Shown in pieces: positions 6,889 through 13,584 of a DNA stretch of 13,584 nt (position 1 is the first letter of the stretch; each line of letters begins with the position of its first letter). Source of the stretch: Planctomycetes bacterium RIFOXYC2_FULL_41_27 (lineage in GTDB: Bacteria; Planctomycetota; Brocadiia; Brocadiales; Brocadiaceae); the NCBI GenBank assembly GCA_001828645.1, contig MHZD01000142.1, forward strand, positions 1 to 13,584, read 5' to 3'. A program made the translations under genes and the position numbers. The notes below the pieces were generated by a model. That model saw nothing but the letters and a program-made list of their open reading frames with translations. It had not been told where the DNA came from and ran no database searches.

Positions 6889-8088
6889 ATGGATTTTTCA
6901 TTTACCGAAGAGCAGGAACTTTTCAGAAAATCTGTGAGAGAGTTCTGCGAAAAAAAGATTGCCCCGAAAGCTAATGAAATTGATGAGAAAGGGGAGATTC
7001 CCCGAGAAGTCGTTGAAGACATGGCATCTTTTGGCATTCTTGGTATAACTATCCCGCAGGAATATGGCGGATCGGGAGCAGACTTCATTACAGCTGCAAT
7101 TGCTACTGAGGAAATTGCTAGGGCCGATATCAGTATGGCCACGGCTGTTTATTATCTGGTAGAGGCTGGCTGGGGATTCCTGATGGATAGATACGGGAGC
7201 AAAAAAGCAAAAGAAGAACTCCTGCCTGATGTCACAAAGGGGAAGACTTTTCTGGGTATAGCTTCAACTGAGGCTGCTGGGGGTTCGGATGTAGCCGCTA
7301 TATCTACTACCATGACAAAAGAGGGAGAAAAGTTGGTGGTAAACGGCTCAAAGACCTTTATAAGCGGTGTCAGAGAGGCTACTAAATATGGAGGAGGTTA
7401 TGTGACAGTTGTAAAGACAAGTCAGGAACTCGCGCACAAAGGCCTATCACTTTGCTATCTTCCGGTAAAAGATATTCCGGGAATAACTACAAACATTTTT
7501 AAACAGATGGGCAGAGAAGGCATATCTACCGGCGCCATAATCATAAAAAATGTGGAGATACCGTCGCATTATCTCATAGGAGACTGGAATAAGGGCTTTT
7601 ATTATGCTATGGAGGGCTTTAACTGCGCAAGGCCGCTGGTGGCTGCCGCGTGTATTGGCGCTGCCGGGAAGGCCTTAGAGGCTGGTATTGAATATCTAAA
7701 AGAAAGACAAGCCTTCGGCTCCCCTTTAGCAAAATTTGAGGGGATACAGTTTCAAGTGGCGGAGGCTTACGCAAAACTTGAATCTGCCAGATTGCTTGTC
7801 TATAAGGCTGCCTGGATGCTTGACCAGATGTATACGAAAAAAAGGTTCCGTCATAAAGAAATAAATAAAGCCGTAGCTTCAGCTAAACTTATTGCGCCAA
7901 CAGTAGCCTTTGATATTATCAAGGATGTATTGATTTGGCATGGAGCTTATGGCTATACCAAAGAGGCAGGATTGGAAAAGGGTTTAAGGGGTGTTGCTTC
8001 ATATATAATGGGAGCGGAAGGCGCACAAAATATCATGAAGTTAATAATTGGCAGGGAACTTTTGGGGAAAGAATTCGCCCCTTATTAA
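6889..8088 (+). CDS. Acyl-CoA dehydrogenase
   Basis: A 399-residue flavoprotein of normal family length that introduces a double bond into an acyl-CoA and passes electrons to ETF. Visible family features are the N-terminal helical domain (FTEEQELFRKSVREFCEKKI), the flavin/substrate signature ASTEAAGGSDV near 125-135 with NGSKTFISG following, RQAFGSPLAKFEGIQFQ near 276, and the C-terminal GAEGAQNI, where E377 occupies the usual catalytic-base position. The standard TEPxAGSD reads TEAAGGSD here. The two genes encoding its electron acceptor follow in the same direction, so the three probably act as one unit. Chain-length or substrate preference cannot be read from sequence: a short-chain, branched-chain, aromatic or lipid-biosynthetic acyl-CoA are all possible. 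The ATG is preceded by AAGGAAA at suitable spacing. Confidence 0.92.
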   Translation: MDFSFTEEQELFRKSVREFCEKKIAPKANEIDEKGEIPREVVEDMASFGILGITIPQEYGGSGADFITAAIATEEIARADISMATAVYYLVEAGWGFLMDRYGSKKAKEELLPDVTKGKTFLGIASTEAAGGSDVAAISTTMTKEGEKLVVNGSKTFISGVREATKYGGGYVTVVKTSQELAHKGLSLCYLPVKDIPGITTNIFKQMGREGISTGAIIIKNVEIPSHYLIGDWNKGFYYAMEGFNCARPLVAAACIGAAGKALEAGIEYLKERQAFGSPLAKFEGIQFQVAEAYAKLESARLLVYKAAWMLDQMYTKKRFRHKEINKAVASAKLIAPTVAFDIIKDVLIWHGAYGYTKEAGLEKGLRGVASYIMGAEGAQNIMKLIIGRELLGKEFAPY

Positions 8089-8111
8089 AGCTATAAACAC
8101 GTGAGTTTTTG

Positions 8112-8212
8112 TAACCACGAAGAACACAAAGGGCACGAAGGAATTTATTTGTGGAATTAAGAGATTTGTTTTATAAATTTTTACTTCGTACCCTTTGTGT
8201 TCTTCGTGGTTA
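8112..8212. repeat. Long inverted repeat between acyl-CoA dehydrogenase and etfB
   Basis: The 29-base arms 8112-8140 (TAACCACGAAGAACAC...) and 8184-8212 are reverse complements with a single mismatch, which would be a G-U pair in RNA. They enclose a 43-base AT-rich loop. The element occupies most of the 149-bp gap between the two genes. It is not followed by a T-run, so it is not an ordinary terminator. It is the best-preserved copy of the family also seen at 3706-3811 and 8957-9150. Confidence 0.85.
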
Positions 8213-8237
8213 GGCTATTTGGTTGTGGAGAATAATT

Positions 8238-8948
8238 GTGGATATTATCGTATGCATCAAGCAGATATATGATCTGGGTCAGATAAAGGTAGATACTGCC
8301 TCTAAAAGCCCGATAACAGAAGGCGTCGCTAGAAAGATAAGCGACTTCGATAAAAATGCGCTTGAAGAGGCTGTCAGGATCAGAGAGAAACACGGAGGAA
8401 CCGTTTCAGCTTTAATCGGGGGTACAAAAGAGGCAGCGAAGGAAGCCCTGGCTATGGGCGCCGATGAAGCCGTTATTTACAGTGCAGATACCGATTCTCT
8501 GGGCACTGCAACTATCCTGGCTGAGATTATTCACAAGATGAAGTACGACCTTATTCTATGCGGGGAGGCATCCATTGACGAATTTTCTTTTCAAATAGGC
8601 CCAAGACTGGCGCAGGCCATTGGAATTCCCGTATTAACATACGCAAGGAAAATTGAGTTAAACGATGGCGAGATTGTTGTTGAAAGAGGTCTCGAAAACA
8701 GATACGAACTTACCAAAGCAGAACTCCCTGCTTTGGTAACAGTTACAAAAGAAATCAACGAGCCGAGAATCCCCACGTTATTGCAGATTCTGGGCGCTTC
8801 AAAGAAGAAAATAACCGAAATAAGCCCTCCAAAACCAGAGGCTGGTATTGAGACTTTAAGCATTACAGCTATTGAGATGAACCGAAAAGAAATAATCCTG
8901 AAGGATACCGAAGAACTTGCCAAGGTCATACTATCCGCATCCAAGTAA
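8238..8948 (+). CDS. etfB: Electron transfer flavoprotein, beta subunit
   Basis: A 236-residue ETF beta subunit, the partner of EtfA in carrying electrons from acyl-CoA dehydrogenase toward the quinone pool. The start is fixed at the GTG because GGAG lies exactly 7 bases upstream. A TTG five codons earlier would place that ribosome site inside the gene. Family features are VDIIVCIKQIYD at the N-terminus, the nucleotide-binding loop LCGEASIDEFSFQIGPRLA (107-124), and NEPRIPTLLQILGASKKKI (174-192), which contains the partner-recognition loop. The loop differs from the common GxQAIDGDTxQVGP form: D114-E115-F-S-F replaces the D-G-D-T core. Whether the bound cofactor is AMP, as in classical ETF, or a second FAD, as in bifurcating ETF, cannot be settled by eye. 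It lies 149 bp after the dehydrogenase, across a long inverted repeat. Confidence 0.93.
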   Translation: MDIIVCIKQIYDLGQIKVDTASKSPITEGVARKISDFDKNALEEAVRIREKHGGTVSALIGGTKEAAKEALAMGADEAVIYSADTDSLGTATILAEIIHKMKYDLILCGEASIDEFSFQIGPRLAQAIGIPVLTYARKIELNDGEIVVERGLENRYELTKAELPALVTVTKEINEPRIPTLLQILGASKKKITEISPPKPEAGIETLSITAIEMNRKEIILKDTEELAKVILSASK

Positions 8949-8956
8949 TACAACAA

Positions 8957-9150
8957 AACCACAGAGGACACGGAGAAATACTCTGTATTACAAATTTATA
9001 AAGCATTTCTTTTTTAGCAAAATATTTGATCTACCTTTGAAAGAATTAACCACTAAGGACAAAAACACTAAAAAATGTTTTTTCTTTGCGTCTTGGCGTC
9101 TTTGTGGCAAAGTTCTGGTTGTAGCTTAGCCACGCTATGTTCTCTGTGGC
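8957..9150. repeat. Nested inverted repeats between etfB and etfA
   Basis: An outer pair joins 8957-8978 (AACCACAGAGGACACGGAG...) to 9132-9150, whose reverse complement reads GCCACAGAGAACATAG. An inner pair joins 9046-9075 (TTAACCACTAAGGAC...) to 9078-9108, whose reverse complement begins GCCACAAAGACGCC. Two related palindromes seem to have been inserted one inside the other. Together they fill most of the 236 bp between the two ETF genes, which are usually only a few bases apart. Confidence 0.6.
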
Positions 9151-9184
9151 TAGATTTTGACAATACTAAAAATAGAGGGAAGAA

Positions 9185-10108
9185 ATGATTTTCGCTTTCT
9201 CCGAGGACATTGAAACTGCTTTTGAGATCCTTGCAAAAGGGAGGGAAATTGCAGATGCTTTAAAATCAGAACTTGCCGCAATTTCAATTGAAGGACATGG
9301 CAAAGAGGAAATTTGTATTACCTATGGTGCGGACAAGGTTTATTCCATTGATTCAGGACTACAAGCAGATCTTATTGTCGATTGCATCTCCTCGCTCATA
9401 AATCCATACAAGCCAGAAATCCTCCTGATCGGTGGAACCAGACTGGGCAAGGAAGTCGCCCCAAGAATCGCCCAAAAATTTGGAGTAGGCTGTGCTTCGG
9501 ACTGTATTGATTTTTCTTTAGTAAGGGGAGAGCTTATTGTAAAGCGCTTTGTGCTGGGAGGCAGATTTATCGCTACTCAGAGGTTTTTGCGTAAGCCACA
9601 AATAGTTACCGTACCGCCGAGGAGGTTTGAAAAAAAATTAGACAAAGACAGAAAAGGCGAAATAATTAAAAGCTCCATAGAACTTGTAGAACCAAAAGTA
9701 CAGATACTTGTAATAAAGAAAAAGACTCCAGAGGCGCTTAGAATTGAGGAAGCGAGCATCATTGTTTCTGCAGGCAGGGGACTAAAGAAAAAAGAAGACC
9801 TGAAGCTTGTCGAATCACTTGCAAAAGCACTCGGCGGCGCTCTGGGCTGTTCGAGATCCGTTGCTGCAGACCTAAAGTGGCTGCCTGAAGAGCACTGGGT
9901 AGGACTATCGGGACATAAGGTTAAACCAAAACTCTATATAGCAATAGGCATTTCAGGCCAGGTGCAGCATATCGCAGGCATAAGGGATTCCAAAACTATT
10001 CTTGCGATAAACAACGACCCAAACGCACCCATCTTCAAGGCATGTGATTATGGGATTGTTGGAGATTTATATGAAGTAGTGCCAAAATTGATAGAAATCC
10101 TGAAATAG
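9185..10108 (+). CDS. etfA: Electron transfer flavoprotein, alpha subunit
   Basis: A 307-residue ETF alpha subunit, which holds the FAD that shuttles electrons between acyl-CoA dehydrogenase and ETF:quinone oxidoreductase. Residues 1-185 are the N-terminal alpha/beta domain. Residues about 190-307 are the FAD domain, with GRGL (197-200), CSRS (222-225), VGLSGHKVKP (239-248), GISGQVQHIAGI (255-266) and the signature AINNDPNAPIF (274-284). The ATG is served by an adjacent GAGGGAAG. It lies 236 bp after etfB, an unusually large gap filled with nested palindromes, so it may be transcribed partly on its own. No ferredoxin domain is fused to it. The quinone oxidoreductase partner is not in this window. 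Confidence 0.94.
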   Translation: MIFAFSEDIETAFEILAKGREIADALKSELAAISIEGHGKEEICITYGADKVYSIDSGLQADLIVDCISSLINPYKPEILLIGGTRLGKEVAPRIAQKFGVGCASDCIDFSLVRGELIVKRFVLGGRFIATQRFLRKPQIVTVPPRRFEKKLDKDRKGEIIKSSIELVEPKVQILVIKKKTPEALRIEEASIIVSAGRGLKKKEDLKLVESLAKALGGALGCSRSVAADLKWLPEEHWVGLSGHKVKPKLYIAIGISGQVQHIAGIRDSKTILAINNDPNAPIFKACDYGIVGDLYEVVPKLIEILK

Positions 10109-10160
10109 TTTACCAGAAACCAGGGGGCGAAGAACGCAGAGAAAAATAAATATTTTGCTC

Positions 10161-10207
10161 GTTCCAAAACTCCGCTTGAGAACACCATTGCGGCGAAACG
10201 CTGTTTC
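10161..10207. repeat. Degenerate GTTCC...GAAC repeat plus GAAAC palindrome
   Basis: GTTCCAAAAC is followed by four bases and an imperfect complementary CTTGAGAAC (10161-10183). Twelve bases later, GAAACGCTGTTTC (10195-10207) forms a 5-bp palindrome. The first part is a decayed version of the perfect palindrome at 10273-10297. Confidence 0.45.
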
Positions 10208-10272
10208 ACATATACAACAAGGATTACAAACTTAGCCATAATTCCTCTCAAAACAAAGTTTCTCTACCATCG

Positions 10273-10297
10273 CGTTCCCAAACAGAATTTGGGAACG
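10273..10297. repeat. Perfect CGTTCCCAAA palindrome
   Basis: CGTTCCCAAA (10273-10282) and TTTGGGAACG (10288-10297) are exact reverse complements around a 5-base loop. No T-run follows on either side, so it reads as a dispersed palindromic repeat and not a terminator. Confidence 0.7.
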
Positions 10298-10526
10298 AGT
10301 TGAAAAATAACCATAGTCATCCTCTATTTCACAACATACAGAAAGAAATGGCTAATGAATACAGGAAAAACTATTTTCTCACAAGTAATCGATTTCTTAC
10401 CCCCATGCATAAATTTTGCAAATGTGACACAGTAGCCATAAAAATAAGGTAACTGTTCAGCCCCATCCCGCCTGGGGAGTGGGAACACTTATTGATAAGT
10501 TTGTGTAATCTGAAATTGTCGTATTA

Positions 10527-10563
10527 CCTCCCCCTTGATGGGGGGAGGGTAAGGGCGGGGGTG
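10527..10563. repeat. CCTCCCCC...GGGGGAGG hairpin repeat, copy 1
   Basis: CCTCCCCC, TTGAT, then a GGGGGGAGG arm, followed by a G-rich tail ending GGGGGTG. It shares core, loop sequence and tail with copies at 11423-11456 and 11472-11504, so the family is defined by three copies within 1 kb around nth. Confidence 0.75.
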
Positions 10564-10709
10564 AACTATTACAAAATAAGTAGCTTGAAACATAAATTTC
10601 ATTTTGTTAAACTTCTACCTTTAATTTTGAGTTTTGAGAAATTACTTAGTACTTAGTATTGCGGCACAGACTTACCGTTTGAATTATTATTAAAAACCAT
10701 TTGGCACTT

Positions 10710-11363
10710 ATGACAGAAGTACGTATACAAAAGATATTATCACTCCTTGAAGAGGCCTATCCTGATGCAGTACTTGTCCTCCATTACCGGAATCCCCTGG
10801 AGTTGCTTGTTGCTACCATCCTGGCTGCACAGTGTACAGATGAACGGGTCAATAAGGTAACGGGAACACTATTTAAAAAATACAAGACGGCAAAGGACTA
10901 TGCCAATGTAAAACAAAAGGTTTTTGAGGAAGAAATCCGTTCAACAGGTTTTTACAAAAATAAGGCAAAAAACATTATTGCCTGCAATAAAGAGGTCGTC
11001 GAAAGATTTGGTGGGAATGTGCCGGATACCATGGAAGACCTTGTTACCTTGCCGGGGGTGGGTAGAAAGACAGCTAATGTGTTATTAGGTAATGTCTTTG
11101 GAAAGCAGGCCATTGCCGTGGACACCCACGTCTTTCGTGTTGCTCGCCGCCTGGAACTGGCAAAGTTTAACGACCCCGATAAGGTTGAACAGGAACTTTG
11201 CAAAACTATACCTCAAGAAAAATGGACAAGATCATGTCTTCTTATTGGAACACACGGTCGTCGTACCTGTATTGCACGAAAGCCACTCTGTAATGTATGC
11301 GTAGTTGAAAAATTGTGTAACTCGCCAGAAAAGATCAATATCACTAAATGTACGTTAAAATAA
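10710..11363 (+). CDS. nth: Endonuclease III, DNA glycosylase/AP lyase
   Basis: A 217-residue base-excision repair enzyme that removes oxidised pyrimidines and nicks the abasic site. The helix-hairpin-helix LPGVGRKTANVLL (114-126) contains catalytic lysine K120. D138 in AVDTHVFRV is the catalytic aspartate. The iron-sulfur cluster cysteines are C187, C194, C197 and C203, with the exact C-x6-C-x2-C-x5-C spacing. With the ATG as residue 1, these positions match E. coli Nth numbering, which supports this start over a TTG three codons earlier. No strong ribosome site is visible for either. The protein has about 14 residues after the last cysteine. Dispersed repeats flank the gene on both sides, and nothing suggests an operon. 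Confidence 0.95.
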   Translation: MTEVRIQKILSLLEEAYPDAVLVLHYRNPLELLVATILAAQCTDERVNKVTGTLFKKYKTAKDYANVKQKVFEEEIRSTGFYKNKAKNIIACNKEVVERFGGNVPDTMEDLVTLPGVGRKTANVLLGNVFGKQAIAVDTHVFRVARRLELAKFNDPDKVEQELCKTIPQEKWTRSCLLIGTHGRRTCIARKPLCNVCVVEKLCNSPEKINITKCTLK

Positions 11364-11422
11364 ACTCACGAGTTCTTATAGTTTTTTCCTAATTTAATGT
11401 TTAGGAATTTCAAACTATCGTT

Positions 11423-11456
11423 CCTCCCCCTTGATGGGGGAGGCTAGGTGGGGGTG
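11423..11456. repeat. CCTCCCCC...GGGGGAGG hairpin repeat, copy 2
   Basis: Exact 8-base arms CCTCCCCC (11423-11430) and GGGGGAGG (11436-11443) enclose TTGAT. A short spacer and the GGGGGTG tail follow, as in the copy at 10527-10563. Confidence 0.75.
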
Positions 11457-11471
11457 AAAGAAAAAGCTACG

Positions 11472-11504
11472 CACCCTCCCTTTGTCCCTCCCATCAAGGG
11501 AGGG
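11472..11504. repeat. CCTCCCCC...GGGGGAGG hairpin repeat, copy 3 (inverted)
   Basis: Read on the minus strand this is CCCTCCC, TTGAT, GGGAGGG, a short spacer and a GGGAGGGTG tail. It is the same element as the copy 15 bases away, but in opposite orientation, so the two tails face each other. Confidence 0.7.
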
Positions 11505-11622
11505 ATTATCTTTAATTCATGTAGTCGCCGAAGACCGCCTAATGTAATGAGAGGATACTAGCAAAATAATTGTATGGTGTCAAGGTAGATACTCAAGCCA
11601 AAATTTGGGATTGGTAAAACAA

Positions 11623-11650
11623 GCCACAGAGTACACCGAAACCACAGAAG
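11623..11650. repeat. Fragment of the AACCACAGAG repeat family
   Basis: GCCACAGAGTACACCGA is followed by a second start, AACCACAGAAG. These are two partial arms of the family seen in full at 8957-9150. No matching complementary arm lies nearby, so it is a degraded or solo copy. Confidence 0.45.
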
Positions 11651-11718
11651 AAAAGTTTGAAATATAAGGAGAAAGGGGAAAATTTGCCTGCTGATAGAAC
11701 GAGACATCGATGGATTCT

Positions 11719-11958
11719 CTAATTTATTAGCTTGAGGCGCTGGAGGTCGGTTTCGCTCCATTTCGTTCCGTTTAAAAAATCCTTAAGCGTGCCGGGAGGT
11801 AAGGTATCCTTCGCATGATGGAAATGAATAACAACACGGCGTCCGTCAGGGTGGCGATAAACCCTTTGGCTTCCTTTGCGTCTCTTGTACTGGAATCCAT
11901 CCTGTTCGATAGCCCTGATGAGATCTCTGACAGGGGTATTCCTGAGTATGTGAATCAT
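11719..11958 (-). CDS. hicA: HicA-family mRNA interferase toxin
   Basis: A 79-residue HicA-type toxin with the small double-stranded-RNA-binding-like fold. Free HicA cleaves mRNAs and tmRNA in a translation-independent way and arrests growth. The sequence runs VRDLIRAIEQDGF, KGSQRVYRHPDGRRVVIHFHH, then LPPGTLKDFLNGT, matching family order and length. The usual catalytic histidine in the GSH motif is glutamine here (Q31 in KGSQRVY). Several histidines remain nearby (H36, H45, H47, H48), so activity may be retained by a variant arrangement, or lost. The gene starts inside the last codon of hicB with an ATGA overlap, which implies coupled translation from the same promoter. Confidence 0.88.
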   Translation of the reverse strand: MIHILRNTPVRDLIRAIEQDGFQYKRRKGSQRVYRHPDGRRVVIHFHHAKDTLPPGTLKDFLNGTKWSETDLQRLKLIN

Positions 11959-12194
11959 ACAGAAACCGCTATGGCAGGTTCCTCGATGACTTTTATTTCA
12001 TCCGAAGGTTGTGGCAGTCTTTCCCCTGCATCGACCATATCTTCGAGGTATATTTCGGCAGCGTCTTTTATGTTTTCGAGCGCTTCATGTCGTGAATATC
12101 CCCAGCTCGAACAACCGGGAAGCGCGGGGATTAACGCGCTCCAGCGTCCGTCTTCCTCTTCTTGTAAAGTAACTTTGAGAACAAACGTCTTCAT
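11955..12194 (-). CDS. hicB: HicB-family antitoxin
   Basis: A 79-residue antitoxin that would bind and block HicA. The degenerate RNase-H-like HicB fold is recognised from MKTFVLKVTLQEEEDGRWSA, then IPALPGCSSWGYSRHEALENIKDAAEIYLED, the standard PxLPGCxSxGxTxxEAxxNIxEA pattern. The C-terminus is short (EIKVIEEPAIAVSV) and carries no visible helix-turn-helix or ribbon-helix-helix, unlike longer HicB proteins, so DNA binding would need another route. The start is set at 12194 because GGGAGG lies 7 bases upstream. An ATG five codons earlier would include that site in the coding sequence. It is the first gene of the operon, ahead of the toxin. Confidence 0.9.
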   Translation of the reverse strand: MKTFVLKVTLQEEEDGRWSALIPALPGCSSWGYSRHEALENIKDAAEIYLEDMVDAGERLPQPSDEIKVIEEPAIAVSV

Positions 12195-12248
12195 TAAAAT
12201 GCCTCCCATTCATAAAGGTGTTTATTGGATTGAGGTTTTATCGTTTAA

Positions 12249-12277
12249 ATTGTATGGCCGATGACGAGTGATGTCAA
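12249..12277 (-). promoter_or_regulatory. Sigma-70 promoter of hicBA
   Basis: On the minus strand an exact TTGACA (12272-12277) and TACAAT (12249-12254) are separated by 17 bases. The transcript would start near 12242, leaving about 48 bases of leader before hicB. A short inverted pair, TGAC (12262-12265) with GTCA (12273-12276), overlaps the promoter and could be an autoregulatory operator, though it is very short. Confidence 0.7.
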
Positions 12278-12344
12278 GCTTAATTGATGGAAGGGATTTT
12301 GCCTAAGCAAATTTATACATGATAGAGGATAGTCAATAACAAGA

Positions 12345-12373
12345 AACCACAGATTTCACGGATTACGCAGATA
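12345..12373. repeat. AACCACAGATTTCACGG repeat fragment
   Basis: AACCACAGATTTCACGG is followed by ATTACGCAGATA, a variant arm of the AACCAC family. It abuts the palindrome at 12382-12407, so two different repeat families sit side by side. Confidence 0.5.
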
Positions 12374-12381
12374 AAAAATCA

Positions 12382-12407
12382 TAGGGACGAACGGCCGTTC
12401 GCCCCTA
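12382..12407. repeat. GC-rich palindrome around CGAACGGCCGTTCG
   Basis: A perfect 14-base palindrome CGAACGGCCGTTCG (12388-12401) extends to 26 bases with one mismatch (TAGGGA/GCCCCTA ends). Its GC content contrasts sharply with its AT-rich surroundings. The outer TAGGG/CCCTA ends match the repeat at 6662-6689. Confidence 0.75.
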
Positions 12408-12512
12408 CATTGGTTTGTTTCCAAACTCATTTACCCCGCCTTCGCTGTTCTCCTTTCTCACCCATATTTTTGTCTATAAGAGACTGAGATCAAGCCAGAA
12501 AACCGTATTCCC

Positions 12513-13584
<1,072 letters not shown>

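Larger units (their letters stand above)
10109..10709. other. Repeat-rich intergenic region upstream of nth (601 bp)
   Basis: No credible gene is present on either strand. The region holds a partial AACC...GAACGCAGAG arm (10118-10145), a GTTCC/GAAC palindrome (10161-10183), GAAACGCTGTTTC (10195-10207), a perfect GTTCCCAAA palindrome (10273-10297) and a C-run/G-run hairpin (10527-10563). A short tandem ACTTAGT duplication lies near 10644-10657. A possible weak promoter (TTGAAA, 17 bases, TAAACT, starting near 10585) could serve nth, but I would not rely on it. Confidence 0.6.
11364..11718. other. Intergenic region between nth and hicA (355 bp)
   Basis: The two genes converge here. A weak AT-rich hairpin (TTCCTAA 11386-11392 with TTAGGAA 11401-11407) lies just after nth, without a downstream T-run. 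Two copies of the C-run/G-run repeat follow in opposite orientations. An AACCACAG-type fragment lies at 11623-11650. No gene is supported. Confidence 0.6.

Noticed and set aside
8112..8212. Rho-independent terminator after the acyl-CoA dehydrogenase
   Set aside because: The stem is very long, has a 43-base loop and no T-run follows. It matches a dispersed repeat family, so I call it a repeat.
8591..8971. Minus-strand 126-codon frame across etfB
   Set aside because: etfB motifs are continuous on the plus strand. The minus frame begins in the repeat region and resembles no family.
6889..10108. Assignment of the dehydrogenase-etfBA cluster to ladderane or another named lipid pathway
   Set aside because: Nothing in the three sequences identifies the substrate, so a pathway name would be guesswork.
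10400..11510. CRISPR array suggested by recurring GC-rich repeats
   Set aside because: The copies are palindromic, irregularly spaced and in mixed orientation, with a gene between them. There are no regular spacers or cas genes.

Overview
The window comes from a moderately AT-rich bacterial chromosome. Its proteins look Gram-negative in style: a lipobox-bearing small lipoprotein, an NtrC-type sigma-54 activator and an ETF-linked acyl-CoA dehydrogenase. Long intergenic gaps are packed with palindromic repeats. My best guess is an anammox-type planctomycete (Brocadiales), because that mix of gene content and intergenic repeats fits, but nothing in the window proves it.

Left end (1-2004): a defence and addiction zone. 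The N-terminal 200 codons of a large nuclease/methylase-like protein run off the left edge on the minus strand. A small putative lipoprotein follows on the plus strand. Next is an orphan minus-strand antitoxin with what looks like the decayed remnant of its ParE toxin at its 3' end. Then comes a two-gene antitoxin/PIN-domain toxin module whose antitoxin is only 59 residues long.

Middle left (2166-6356): a two-component system on the minus strand. The membrane sensor kinase (dCache-HAMP-PAS-HisKA-HATPase) is transcribed first, followed by an NtrC-family sigma-54-dependent response regulator. A palindromic repeat sits in the gap between them.

Middle right (6889-10108): acyl-CoA dehydrogenase, etfB and etfA on the plus strand. 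The dehydrogenase reduces the electron-transfer flavoprotein made by the next two genes, so this is one acyl-CoA oxidation and electron-transfer unit. Both internal gaps carry inverted repeats, including a 29-bp near-perfect stem before etfB.

Right (10710-13584): endonuclease III (nth) flanked by copies of a G/C-rich hairpin repeat, a hicB-hicA toxin-antitoxin operon on the minus strand, and the first 331 codons of adenylosuccinate synthetase (purA), which runs off the right edge behind an exact consensus sigma-70 promoter.

I found no tRNA, rRNA, CRISPR array or intact insertion sequence, and no convincing wholly new multi-gene system. The most interesting points are the toxin-antitoxin decay scar, the tiny PIN antitoxin, an enlarged helical region in the kinase, the Gln-for-His change in HicA, and repeats lodged in every gap between the co-oriented metabolic and regulatory genes.
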